Below are positions 1 to 8,208 of a DNA stretch of 64,000 nt, in pieces. The stretch is from positions 62,001-126,000 of the forward strand of contig JBEKSY010000005.1 in the NCBI GenBank assembly GCA_049516595.1, in the 5' to 3' direction. Position numbers and translations under genes: made by a program. The stretch comes from JBEKHT01 sp049516595. GTDB taxonomy: Bacteria > Chloroflexota > Anaerolineae > Anaerolineales > RBG-16-64-43. How positions within the stretch are numbered: position 1 is the first letter of the stretch; every line of letters starts with the position of its first letter. Under the pieces are notes generated by a model. That model did no database searches and was not told where the DNA came from. It was given only the letters and a program-made list of their open reading frames with translations.

Positions 1-207
1 AACGGTCAGGTTGGATCCCATCCTGAGCCAAGGGAGGGTGAAGCGCAGATTCCCGACTGAGAGGATGTAGGCGGAGAGCGCCAGAGTAATGGCCGTGCTG
101 GCCAGGGTCAAGAGCTCCCGGATCCATTTTGCACGCTTCGGGAGCGCCAGGCAGGCGAGGCCGGCCAGGGTAGGAAGCACGATCGGAACCAGAAGAAGAC
201 GATTCAT
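1..207 (-). CDS. Proton-translocating NuoL/M/N-type membrane subunit, N-terminal fragment
   Basis: The reverse strand from ATG at 207 stays open to the window edge, giving 69 codons. The peptide starts MNRLLLVPIVLP and has two hydrophobic stretches (about residues 3-21 and 32-51), then a segment ending WLRMGSNLTV. That is the usual beginning of complex I/hydrogenase-4 antiporter-like subunits (NuoL/M/N, HyfB/D/F). It lies 5 nt after the stop of another such subunit and is the last visible gene of the formate hydrogenlyase-like operon, so it is probably a further membrane subunit of that complex. The exact paralogue cannot be named from the fragment. Confidence 0.7.
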   Translation of the reverse strand, partial: MNRLLLVPIVLPTLAGLACLALPKRAKWIRELLTLASTAITLALSAYILSVGNLRFTLPWLRMGSNLTV

Positions 208-212
208 GTCCC

Positions 213-1625
213 TTACCTCAACATCTGCGACACGACCCCGTTCACCACGGTGAGCAGCGGTGCGGCGGCCAGGCCCAGGACCAGAGAAAGCCCGGCGAAG
301 GTGCCGACCACTGCCAGCATTATTGGGGTTCCCTCGGTGATCTCGGGCCAACGTTCCTGCCCCAGGAACAACCCGTTGAAGAGCCTCAGGGCGTACAGCA
401 GGCTGATCAGTGCTCCCACAACCGCCAGGATCGCCCAGACCACTCCCCCGCTCTGCACGACGCCCAGGATGATCATGAACTTCCCAAAGAAACCGGCCGT
501 CGGAGGAAGACCGACGATGGTCAGGGCGCAAAGGATGAAGGCCACGGCCGTGACCGGCATGCGCTTGATCAGGCCCCCGAGCTCTCGGATATCTCGGGTG
601 TGAGTCCGATGTTCAATAATGCCCACGCAAAGGAACAACCCTGCCTTGGTCAGGCTGTGGGCCAGTAGGAAAACCAGCGCTCCGGCGATGCCCAAAGATG
701 TCATGCTGGCGAGACCCAAGAGGACATAGGCAAGTTGAGCAATGGTCGAGTAAGCCAGAATCCGCTTGGCGTCATGCTCGACCAGCGCCGCTGCGCCCGC
801 AACCAAGAGGGTAAGGACAGCCAGGGCCGAAGTCACGAGTTGCCAAGTGGGGGGCAGGCCGAGGGTCCCCACCATGACCCGTGCGAAGGCGAATACTCCG
901 ATCACCACCAGCACCGCGGCGTGGAGCAGAGCGGTCACGGTGGAGGGGGCCACCCCGGCCCCTGGCAACCAGACCTGAAGAGGCACTTGCGCGGACTTGG
1001 CGAGGATGCCTGCGAAGAGGCAGGTCAAGGCTAGGTCGCTCACGGGATGGCCGCGCAGCGCCGCTAGGTCCAGCGTTCCAGCCTGGTGCCAGATCATTTC
1101 CAATCCGGCCAGCATGAAGAAGGAACCCGACACGGTGATCAGCAGCGCGATGTCCGCATTGCGCAAGTGCTCCCGCTTGCGGTAGAACCCGATCAATCGC
1201 CAGGAGCAAATGGCTGTGATCTCCCAGAAGATGTAGACCAGCAGGAGGTTGGCCGAAAGCACCAATCCCATCATGGCGCCCAGGAACAGGACCACCAGGA
1301 AATAGTATTCCCCTTGGTGCTCATATTCCTTCATATACTCCAGTGAGTACAGGACGATGAGCAGACCGATGAACGACGAGGTCACGGCCACATAAACTCC
1401 CAGGCCATCCACGACGAAATTCAGATTCAGCCCCGGGAGCAAGAATGGGCCGAGCGTCAGCGGCCGGGCTTCCCCAGCCAAAGGGATCAGCGCCAGGGCG
1501 CAGGCGAAAGTGGCCAGCGCAAAGAGCACCGCCAGCGCATTGCGCACGAAGGCGGAGATCCGGTTCGCGGCCAGAGCTATGAAGGAGCCAACAATCGGGA
1601 TACTGAAAGTCGCGAGAGCGAGCAT
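213..1625 (-). CDS. Hydrogenase-4/formate hydrogenlyase membrane subunit (HyfF/HycC/NuoL-like antiporter subunit)
   Basis: A 470-residue polytopic membrane protein with about 14 hydrophobic segments and the proton-conducting antiporter-like fold. Visible family hallmarks are the loop with IFWEITAICSW, a central segment AKSAQVPLQVWLPGA with the conserved Lys, the HAAVLVV helix and DAKRILAYSTIAQLAYV. In the complex it would couple electron flow to H+ or Na+ translocation. I chose ATG 1625 because GAAGGA lies 7 nt upstream. A TTG 21 nt earlier would overlap the upstream gene. It is shorter than NuoL and HycC (about 600 aa) and closer in length to HyfF/NuoN-type subunits, so the subunit name is uncertain while the family is not. 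Confidence 0.85.
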   Translation of the reverse strand: MLALATFSIPIVGSFIALAANRISAFVRNALAVLFALATFACALALIPLAGEARPLTLGPFLLPGLNLNFVVDGLGVYVAVTSSFIGLLIVLYSLEYMKEYEHQGEYYFLVVLFLGAMMGLVLSANLLLVYIFWEITAICSWRLIGFYRKREHLRNADIALLITVSGSFFMLAGLEMIWHQAGTLDLAALRGHPVSDLALTCLFAGILAKSAQVPLQVWLPGAGVAPSTVTALLHAAVLVVIGVFAFARVMVGTLGLPPTWQLVTSALAVLTLLVAGAAALVEHDAKRILAYSTIAQLAYVLLGLASMTSLGIAGALVFLLAHSLTKAGLFLCVGIIEHRTHTRDIRELGGLIKRMPVTAVAFILCALTIVGLPPTAGFFGKFMIILGVVQSGGVVWAILAVVGALISLLYALRLFNGLFLGQERWPEITEGTPIMLAVVGTFAGLSLVLGLAAAPLLTVVNGVVSQMLR

Positions 1626-1635
1626 GACTGATCCT

Positions 1636-2577
1636 TCACCATCCAACCAGCGCCAGGATTACGCCGGCGATTGCGACCAGCAGCAGATTCCCCCAGAACA
1701 GCCGCAGGGCCTGGTCCAGTTTCAGTCGGGCATGGGTGATTTTCACGACGATGATGAGAACCAGGACAGCCAGGAGCTTGAGCAGGAATCCTGCGATCGA
1801 AAGCGCCGTGGGGGTGGTCGCACCCAGAAAGAGGATGACCATCAACACGGGCAGACAGAAGAACATCATCGCCCGAGATAGTTTGAACAGTGCCAACCCG
1901 CTGCCGGAGTACTCGGCCAGCGGTCCGCCGATCAGCTCGGTGTCGGCCTCTGCGATGTCGAAGGGCAAATAGCCGAGTTTTGCTATCAGACTGTACATGG
2001 CAACGACGAAGGCGATGAAGCCCGAGACGCTGCCGAGGATGGCCCCATGCGCGGCTTGGTAAGCGACGATGTCGCTCAGGCGCACGGAGTGGACCTTAAT
2101 CAGCACGGTGAAGATGGACAGAAGGAAAGTCAGCTCGTAGCTGAGGATCATGCTCAGTTCACGCCCGGCGCCGATCGCTCCGAAGGGGCTGCGCGAAGAG
2201 GCACCCCCGATGACCAGCGCGATGGAGGGCAGCACCATAAGGTAAAGCAGCACAATCAGATCCCCGACGAAATCCGATCCGGGGTGAAGGAGTGCCAGCA
2301 GAATAATGACCGTGGCCAAGGTCGAGCCAGCCACGGCCAGAAGCGGGGCGGCGAGAAAACCTATCGCCTGGCTTCCGCGGGGGATGAACATCTTCTTGGC
2401 CAGCAGTTTGCCGATATCGGCATAGGGTTGGAACCAGGGCGGGCCAACGCGACTCTGGACGATTGCGGTGACCTTGCGATCCACCCAGGTCAGGAGCAGG
2501 CCGACCGTTGACGCAAAGAGAAACCCTGGAAAGACGATCGTATAGAAGACGCCGGTCAGTAGCTGTGTCCACTCCAT
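1636..2577 (-). CDS. Formate hydrogenlyase subunit 4-like membrane protein (HycD/HyfC/NuoH family)
   Basis: A 313-residue protein with eight predicted membrane helices. It is a NuoH/HycD-family subunit, the membrane anchor that docks the soluble hydrogenase module and forms the quinone-site-equivalent cavity in complex I. Diagnostic stretches are the early loop WVDRKVTAIVQSRVGPP, the K-rich segment GKLLAKKMFIP and FDIAEADTELIGGPLAEYSG, which holds the conserved acidic cluster. It lies between the hydrogenase small subunit and an antiporter-like subunit, 10 nt from the latter. The ATG at 2577 gives the usual N-terminus with an immediate first helix. Identification at family level is secure. 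Confidence 0.9.
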   Translation of the reverse strand: MEWTQLLTGVFYTIVFPGFLFASTVGLLLTWVDRKVTAIVQSRVGPPWFQPYADIGKLLAKKMFIPRGSQAIGFLAAPLLAVAGSTLATVIILLALLHPGSDFVGDLIVLLYLMVLPSIALVIGGASSRSPFGAIGAGRELSMILSYELTFLLSIFTVLIKVHSVRLSDIVAYQAAHGAILGSVSGFIAFVVAMYSLIAKLGYLPFDIAEADTELIGGPLAEYSGSGLALFKLSRAMMFFCLPVLMVILFLGATTPTALSIAGFLLKLLAVLVLIIVVKITHARLKLDQALRLFWGNLLLVAIAGVILALVGW

Positions 2578-2655
2578 AGGTCTTCCTTCGTGGGAATGAG
2601 CGCCCGCGTTCGCGGTGAAATCATGACCGGATCTGCCGGAAACCAGCGAGACGTC

Positions 2656-3111
2656 TCAAGCCTCTACATACGTCTGCGCTTCGACCTGCGCGGGAACCAA
2701 CCCCAGTGCCTCGGCGACTCCGTAGAGGATTGCCTCGGGGCGGGGCGGGCAGCCCGGGATGTAGATATTCACGGGCAGGACCTTGTCCAGACCTCCGCAA
2801 GTGGCATAGCTGTCGAACCAGATTCCGCCGCCCGACGCGCAGCTGCCCACGGCGAAGACAAGCTTGGGATCGGGCACGGCATCGTAGAGCCGGAGAAGTC
2901 GCTCCCGCACCTGGCGTGTGACGGGACCGGTGACCAACAGGGCATCGGCGTGGCGGGGCGTGTGGACCAGCTTGATGCCGAACCGTTCGCAATCATAGTA
3001 GGGCGTCAGGACGTCCAGAATCTCGATGTCACACCCATTGCACGAGCCGGCATTCGCGTGATAGACCCAGATGGATTTCTTGAAGCACCAATTGAGAAGC
3101 CGGTTGGTCAT
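2656..3111 (-). CDS. [NiFe] hydrogenase small subunit, group 4 (HycG/HyfI/NuoB-like)
   Basis: A 151-residue electron-transfer subunit holding the proximal [4Fe-4S] cluster next to the NiFe site. Four cysteines in the group 4/NuoB pattern are visible: GSCNGCDIE near residues 23-26, AVGSCASGGG near residue 90 and PGCPPRP near residue 119. The CxxCD form with Asp-Ile-Glu after it is typical of energy-converting hydrogenases. There is no Tat signal, as expected for a cytoplasm-facing subunit. Its ATG overlaps the stop of the upstream ferredoxin gene (ATGA), so translation is probably coupled. A 78-bp spacer, larger than others in the operon, separates it from the downstream membrane subunit. Confidence 0.9.
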   Translation of the reverse strand: MTNRLLNWCFKKSIWVYHANAGSCNGCDIEILDVLTPYYDCERFGIKLVHTPRHADALLVTGPVTRQVRERLLRLYDAVPDPKLVFAVGSCASGGGIWFDSYATCGGLDKVLPVNIYIPGCPPRPEAILYGVAEALGLVPAQVEAQTYVEA

Positions 3112-3647
3112 GATCGCACTTCCTTTGCCAGCACCGCCTCAGCCATGGCACGAGTGCGCTTGCAATCAAGGCAGAGGTCTAGCCAGCTTACCTCCTGCGG
3201 AGATAATCCGAGCGGCTCGGGGAGTTTGCCCAACACTTTTCTCGCCATGCGTTGCGTCTCGATGACCGCGCCGCACTCCCGGCAAGAGACCAGCCTGAGT
3301 TGCAAGGTGATGCGCAGATTCCTGAGCGAGGGTGCTGCGGTCTCGAATTGCTGAGACATTGTCAAGGCTTCCTCGGGACAGACATCCCGGCAGCGGGCGC
3401 AGTTGGTGCATCGGGCCAAATCAAATTCGACTGTGCGGTAGCCGTCCCGGTCGGAGAGGGTGATCAGGCGCGGAGCGCAAGCGTTGGCACAGGCACCACA
3501 ACCGATGCACTTTTGCATGTCCAAACGAGGCACGCCCCGGAAGCCTGGTTCCGGCGGGTGCGGCTGGAACGGATAGCCCAGTGTGACTTGTCCAGCCCGC
3601 AGGCAAAAAACAACCTCTTTCAATTCGCTGATGACATTCTCGAACAT
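3108..3647 (-). CDS. Two-cluster ferredoxin subunit of formate hydrogenlyase (HycF/HyfH-like)
   Basis: A 179-residue soluble iron-sulfur protein. Two [4Fe-4S] motifs are visible, CIGCGACANAC (about residues 46-56) and CTNCARCRDVC (about residues 75-85), each followed by Pro in the standard 8Fe ferredoxin arrangement. The C-terminal half adds CRECG and CLDCKRT cysteine pairs, which could bind a further cluster or zinc. It would relay electrons from the formate dehydrogenase arm to the hydrogenase small subunit. Start ATG 3647 is preferred because GGGAGG lies about 10 nt upstream and the protein then begins like HycF/HyfH. It follows the large-subunit stop by 2 nt. Confidence 0.87.
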   Translation of the reverse strand: MFENVISELKEVVFCLRAGQVTLGYPFQPHPPEPGFRGVPRLDMQKCIGCGACANACAPRLITLSDRDGYRTVEFDLARCTNCARCRDVCPEEALTMSQQFETAAPSLRNLRITLQLRLVSCRECGAVIETQRMARKVLGKLPEPLGLSPQEVSWLDLCLDCKRTRAMAEAVLAKEVRS

Positions 3648-3649
3648 TG

Positions 3650-5317
3650 CTAGGCGAACCTCCCTCGATACTGCTCGAGCAGTTCCTCCTGGCCGTATAC
3701 TCTGGTCAGCCCCGATTGCTTGTCGATCACGGCGACCCGCTCCGTGCACGAAAAGCAGGGATCGATGCTGCCGATGCTAATCGGCGCGTCGGCAATGGTC
3801 ATGCCTTGAAGCATCGCGGGGATGGACTGCAGGTTGGCGTAGCTCGGGGCGCGCAGGCGCCAACGATAGGCCTGTTGACCGGTGCCGGTCAGCACGTAGT
3901 GGTGCACCTCGCCTCGCGGGGCTTCCACCGAACTTAACCCTTCTCGGTTGGGGGGGATGTCTTTGACCTCGGCCAGGATCGGCCCCTTCGGCATCCTGGC
4001 CAACACTTGGCGGACGATCTTGATGGATTCCATCAGTTCGCGGAGGCGGACCATCGTGCGGGCCCAGTTGTCGCCGCCCTCTTCGACGCACACCTGGAAG
4101 TCCAGCTCTCCATAGGCGGCGTAAGGGTGATCCGCGCGTGCGTCAAGGGCAAGCCCCGAGCCGCGAGCGGTCGGTCCGACAACGCAAAACGCCTTGGCCT
4201 GCTCGGGCGAGAGGACCCCAGAGCGTTGCAGACGCGCCCGCAACGAGCCGTCTCCGAGGATGGCGTCAACCGCGGCCGTGGCCTCCTTTTCAATCTTGTC
4301 GATGACGGTGACGAGGCGGGCCTCCGCTCCCTCCGGTAGATCCCGAGACACTCCGCCGATTAGGTTCATGCCGTAGGTCTTGCGGTTGCCGGTGATGAAT
4401 TCCGTCAGCCACATCAAGGGTTCGCGGATCCGCCAGGCCTGCATGAACAAGGTGTCGAACCCGATGAAATGACAGGCCAACCCGACCCAAAGCAGGTGGC
4501 TGTGGATGCGTTCCACCTCCAGAAGCAGGGAGCGCAGATAGCGGGCACGCGCGGGGACCTGAATTTGGGCTGCCACTTCGACCGCTTGACAGTAACCCGT
4601 GCTGTGCACGAAACCACAGATCCCGCAGATTCGCTCCGCCAGGAACGGCACCTGATTGTAGGTCAGCGCAGCCTCGCCCATCTTCTCGACCCCGCGATGG
4701 TTGAAGAACCCGCGGTAGTCCATGCCGACGATTTGTTCCCCATTCACGAAGAGGTTGATGAAGACCGGTTCCTCTAGGGTCGGGAAGAAGGGGCCAATGG
4801 GCAGGACCGAGCTGTCTTTGGGCGGGCGCCTCAGATCGGGTTTCGCCTCGGGAAGGGGTTCCGGGCGGCGGTTGTACTGGAAGTCTTTGCGCAGCGGGTA
4901 GAGGTCCTGGGGCCAATCGTCCGGGAGGACCAGTCGGCGGGGGTCGGGATGGCCCACGGGCTCCACCCCGATCATGTCCCGCACTTCCCGCTCCGACCAA
5001 TTGGCGCCCGGAATGAGGGGGGTGATTGAGTCAATGCGCGGGTCCGTCGGTTCCACCTCCGTCCGCAGAAGCAAGAAGGTCTTGTCGCGATCGAGGCCGA
5101 AGATATCGGAGACCTCATAGCAGCCCGAGAGTCCGCGCTTGTCTGTCCCGGCGGATATGATGAACCGGCCACCCAGCTGGTCTCGGACGTATTGCGTGGC
5201 CTCAACCAGGTTGTCGCGTGGGACCGCGGCGAAGATGATGCCTTCAGTCACTTGCTCGATGGCGACCTTTCCGCCCAGTTCCCGGGTTATTCTCTCTGCG
5301 ATCGGGTGCGATGACAT
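3650..5317 (-). CDS. Group 4 [NiFe] hydrogenase large subunit with NuoC-like N-terminal domain (HycE/HyfG-like)
   Basis: A 555-residue fusion of a NuoC-like domain (about 1-165, ending in the PLRKDF motif) and a NuoD/hydrogenase large-subunit domain. Both nickel-binding CxxC motifs are intact: ERICGICG near residues 229-236 and DPCFSCTER near the C-terminus. This shows a hydrogenase rather than a complex I NuoD, which lacks these cysteines. About 24 residues follow the last CxxC without an obvious DPC-H-type cleavage tail, so processing by a maturation protease is unclear. ATG 5317 has AAAGGAG upstream; an in-frame GTG lies 21 nt earlier. It is the catalytic core for proton reduction or H2 oxidation. 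Confidence 0.93.
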   Translation of the reverse strand: MSSHPIAERITRELGGKVAIEQVTEGIIFAAVPRDNLVEATQYVRDQLGGRFIISAGTDKRGLSGCYEVSDIFGLDRDKTFLLLRTEVEPTDPRIDSITPLIPGANWSEREVRDMIGVEPVGHPDPRRLVLPDDWPQDLYPLRKDFQYNRRPEPLPEAKPDLRRPPKDSSVLPIGPFFPTLEEPVFINLFVNGEQIVGMDYRGFFNHRGVEKMGEAALTYNQVPFLAERICGICGFVHSTGYCQAVEVAAQIQVPARARYLRSLLLEVERIHSHLLWVGLACHFIGFDTLFMQAWRIREPLMWLTEFITGNRKTYGMNLIGGVSRDLPEGAEARLVTVIDKIEKEATAAVDAILGDGSLRARLQRSGVLSPEQAKAFCVVGPTARGSGLALDARADHPYAAYGELDFQVCVEEGGDNWARTMVRLRELMESIKIVRQVLARMPKGPILAEVKDIPPNREGLSSVEAPRGEVHHYVLTGTGQQAYRWRLRAPSYANLQSIPAMLQGMTIADAPISIGSIDPCFSCTERVAVIDKQSGLTRVYGQEELLEQYRGRFA

Positions 5318-5334
5318 CCGTCGACGATCTCCTT

Positions 5335-5862
5335 TCACCTGTGGGCCGCGGCGCTATTCCAATTCGGTGATAGCGTGACTACCGTGCCCACTTCTCCGGC
5401 CGCGCGGCTCACCACAGTTCGGCCGGATTTAAGGCGCGCTTGGGCGACGAGGTCATCAAAATCGCCGAAAGCCAACGCTCTGGCTGAACAACTGGCGACG
5501 CAGGCTGGCTGCAATCCCACTTCGGTGCGATGGAAGCAAAGGTCGCACTTCCGTGCCACCTTGTTGGCCGGGTCGAACCAAATGGCCCCAAAGGGACAAG
5601 CCACCGTGCACAGCTTGCAGCCAACGCACTTCATGGCATCGATCGTCACCGCGTCGGGGGTCTCGCGATGGACCGCCTGGGTGGGACAGACAAGCGTGCA
5701 TGGGCTATTCTCGCAATGGCGGCAGTTTATGGGCACAGCGAAGGTTTCGTCGATGAGTTGCACGAACATTTGCGAGCGACCGTCGTGCTCGCGTTCGCAG
5801 GCTACCTCGCAGGCGCGGCAGTAGATGCAGCGGCTGAGGTCCATGTAGAGGACTCTAGTCAT
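5335..5862 (-). CDS. Four-cluster ferredoxin-like electron transfer subunit (HycB/HydN-like)
   Basis: A 175-residue iron-sulfur protein with four [4Fe-4S] cysteine sets in the HycB/HydN/FdnH order: CIYCRACEVAC near residue 12, CRHCENSPCTLVC near residue 46, CVGCKLCTVAC near residue 79 and CDLCFHR with a later CVASC near residues 106-125. It is expected to take electrons from formate dehydrogenase H and pass them to the hydrogenase module. ATG 5862 overlaps the last 8 nt of the formate dehydrogenase gene and has GAGAAGG upstream, so the two are almost certainly co-translated. A 17-nt gap separates it from the hydrogenase large subunit. Confidence 0.9.
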   Translation of the reverse strand: MTRVLYMDLSRCIYCRACEVACEREHDGRSQMFVQLIDETFAVPINCRHCENSPCTLVCPTQAVHRETPDAVTIDAMKCVGCKLCTVACPFGAIWFDPANKVARKCDLCFHRTEVGLQPACVASCSARALAFGDFDDLVAQARLKSGRTVVSRAAGEVGTVVTLSPNWNSAAAHR

Positions 5863-7942
5863 CTTGGTTGGCCTTCTCAACCTGCGCTTTCAGAGGGGAA
5901 ATCCTACAGGCCGCCACTTTGTATTCGGGAATCTTTGCCTTCGGATCGAGGGCGTCGAGCGTGAGAACGTTCGTGCCCGGGAAGTGAAAAGGCATGAAGA
6001 CCACGTCCTCACCAATTTGTCGGGTGACTCGGGCCCGGGCCTGCGCTTCGCCGCGCCGGGTGCGGACCCGGATCATGTCGCCATCGGCGATGCCAAATCG
6101 CTGCGCCGTGGCCGGATGGAGTTGCAGGAAAAGCTCCGGTTCCCGCTCGCGCAGGGCCCGTGTTCTTCGCGTCATGGCTCCGGAGTTGAAGTGCATGACG
6201 ACTCGCCCGGTCGTAAGCACCAGGGGAAACTCGTCCGAGGTTTCCTCAAAGGGAGGCTGGTATTCGACCGGCGTAATCACCCCGCGCCGATCCGGCTTTA
6301 GAAAGCCGTCGGCATACAAAATGGGCGTCCCGGGGTGATCGCGGGTCGGGCAGGGCCAAGTAATCCCGCCCAGGGCCACCTGGACTCGCTCGGGGGTGAT
6401 CCCGGCGTAGGATGGGGTGACCTGGTTGATCTCCGACAGGATGTCTTCTTCAGCCCCGTATGGGAAGGCCGCCCCTAATCCCAGGCGTTCCGCCAGATCG
6501 CACAAAATCTGCCAGTCGGGATGGGACTCGCCGACCGGCTCGATCGCTTTTTCAAACCATTGCACCCGGCGGTCCGTTGTCGTCTTAGTCCCGCGCTTCT
6601 CCGCGAATGAGGCGGCAGGTAAGACGACGTCAGCCAGTTCGGCCGTCTCGGACATGAACAACTCAACTACGGCTAGGAAGTCAAGACGTTGGAGGCCCTC
6701 CCGAACATGCCTCGAGTTCGGATCGCCGACCACCGGATTCTCCCCCATGATCAACATCGTGTGGAGGTCGCCGCGATGGGCAGCGTGACTCATCTCGACC
6801 AGGGTCATCCCGACCTTGGCCGATAGGGCCTCCGGCAAGCAGCCCCAGGCGGAGGCGAACTTCGCCCGCACCTCGGGGCTCGTCACCGGCTGGTAAGCTG
6901 GAAAAACGTTGACCAGCGCGCCCATGTCGCAGGCGCCCTGCACATTGTCTTGACCACGCAAGGGATTAACGCCTGTGCCGGGCCGCCCGATCTGGCCGCA
7001 CAGCATGGCCAGGTCGGCGCAGGCAATCACGGTATCGGTGCCGCTCGTGTGTTGGGTTACACCCATGCAGTAGATGATGGCTGCGGCACCTGCTTTGGCA
7101 TAGGCCCGTGCTGCCTGCCGGATCCGCTCGGCCGGAATATGGGTCATCCGCTCCGCCCGTTCGGGGGGATAGTTCTGTACAACTTGGCGAAGAGTCTCTA
7201 TGCCGGTGGTACGCTCGGCGACGAACGCCGCGTTGAACAGCTCTTCCTCGATGATCACGTGCATCAGCGCGTTGAGCAGGGTGATATCGGTCCCCGGCAG
7301 GAGCTGGAGGAAGATATCCGCACTCCAAGCGGTGGGAGTGAGCCGCGGGTCCGCCACGATGACGGTGGCGCCACGCTCTTTGGCATCCATCACCCAGCGA
7401 GATATGATGGGATGGTTCTCGGCGAAATTGGAACCGATGACCAGCAGGCAGTCCGACTTGGCAAAGTCGGTAATGGGATTCGTCATCGCCCCTGAGCCGA
7501 ACGTTGTGGCCAGACCGGCCACCGTGGGGCTGTGTCAGAGGCGGGCGCAGTGGTCTACGTTGTTTGTCCCCAGCAGCCGAGCCAGCTTCTGGAATAGGTA
7601 ATTCTCTTCATTCGTGCATTTGGCCGAGGCTAGGAAGCCGAGGGCATCCGCCCCGTGTTCGTCTCGGGTGCGCGTGATGTTATCGGCGATCAGACCCAGG
7701 GCTTCGTCCCAGGAGGTCTTCTCGAAGTGCCCGTCCACCCGCTTGAGGGGGTAGTGGAGCCGCTCGGGGTGGTAAACAAGATCCAGGGCGGCATTGCCCT
7801 TGGGACACAGGGCCCCTTCATTGGTCGGATGATCCTTCTTGTACTCCAGACCGACGGCGGCCCCGTCTTGGACGACGATGTAAAGTCCACAGCCCACTCC
7901 GCAATATGGACAGATGCTGGGTACGAGCGAAGATCCCTTCAT
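5855..7942 (-). CDS. fdhF: Selenocysteine-containing formate dehydrogenase H-like catalytic subunit (in-frame TGA = Sec)
   Basis: The molybdo/tungsto-bis-MGD formate dehydrogenase that oxidises formate to CO2. The reading frame is continuous for 695 residues except for one TGA (7537-7535, codon 136). It sits between CARL and HSPTVAGL, exactly where E. coli FdhF has Sec140 (ARV-Sec-HGPSVAGL). A SECIS-like hairpin follows. The N-terminus holds the [4Fe-4S] motif CPYCGVGC plus ALCPKGN, and the C-terminal molybdopterin dinucleotide-binding domain contains VLTTGRV and the HPATAQRFGI segment. Length is close to E. coli FdhF (715 aa). ATG 7942 has GGGAG about 9 nt upstream. Conventional gene callers would split it into 135- and 555-residue pieces. 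Confidence 0.93.
7501..7537 (-). promoter_or_regulatory. Bacterial SECIS element downstream of the Sec TGA codon
   Basis: Directly after the TGA (7537-7535) the mRNA can form a perfect 6-bp stem GTGGCC/GGCCAC (7522-7517 with 7511-7506) closed by the loop GGTCT (7516-7512). The GGTCT apical loop is the SelB recognition feature of the E. coli fdhF SECIS. The distance from the TGA to this loop is 18 nt, the same as in E. coli fdhF as I recall that sequence. The bulged U of the E. coli element is not obvious here. The structure lies inside coding sequence, as is normal for bacterial SECIS elements. Confidence 0.85.
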
Positions 7943-8047
7943 ACTTCATACTCCCTGTGGCCGGTGTTCTGAAGCAACCCTGCTGTGCGGAAGGCCCCCC
8001 TTGTGGGAAGACCTGACGAAGGATTATCGAGTGCCCATAATTCAAGA

Positions 8048-8080
8048 CCTGCCCTTGCGTCGAGGATCTTCAAGGGCAGG
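8048..8080. other. 10-bp inverted repeat between the hypothetical gene and fdhF
   Basis: CCTGCCCTTG (8048-8057) and CAAGGGCAGG (8071-8080) are perfectly complementary around a 13-nt loop. The hairpin lies about 130 nt past the stop of the 8209-8814 gene and about 105 nt before fdhF, both on the minus strand. It could terminate the upstream transcript or act in the 5' region of the hydrogenase operon. There is no clean T-run after it on the minus strand, so intrinsic termination is unproven. The rest of 7943-8208 shows no gene. Confidence 0.5.
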
Positions 8081-8208
8081 GGAAGGCCATGGCTTTCTAT
8101 TCGCCGGGCGCTCGCCTGAATTCATAGGGCGGATTCCTCTCCTCGTGAGGGCATCCCTCGGGTCGTGCATCCCGGCTCTCGGCCCTTCGCTCCGGCCGGG
8201 TGGAGTGC

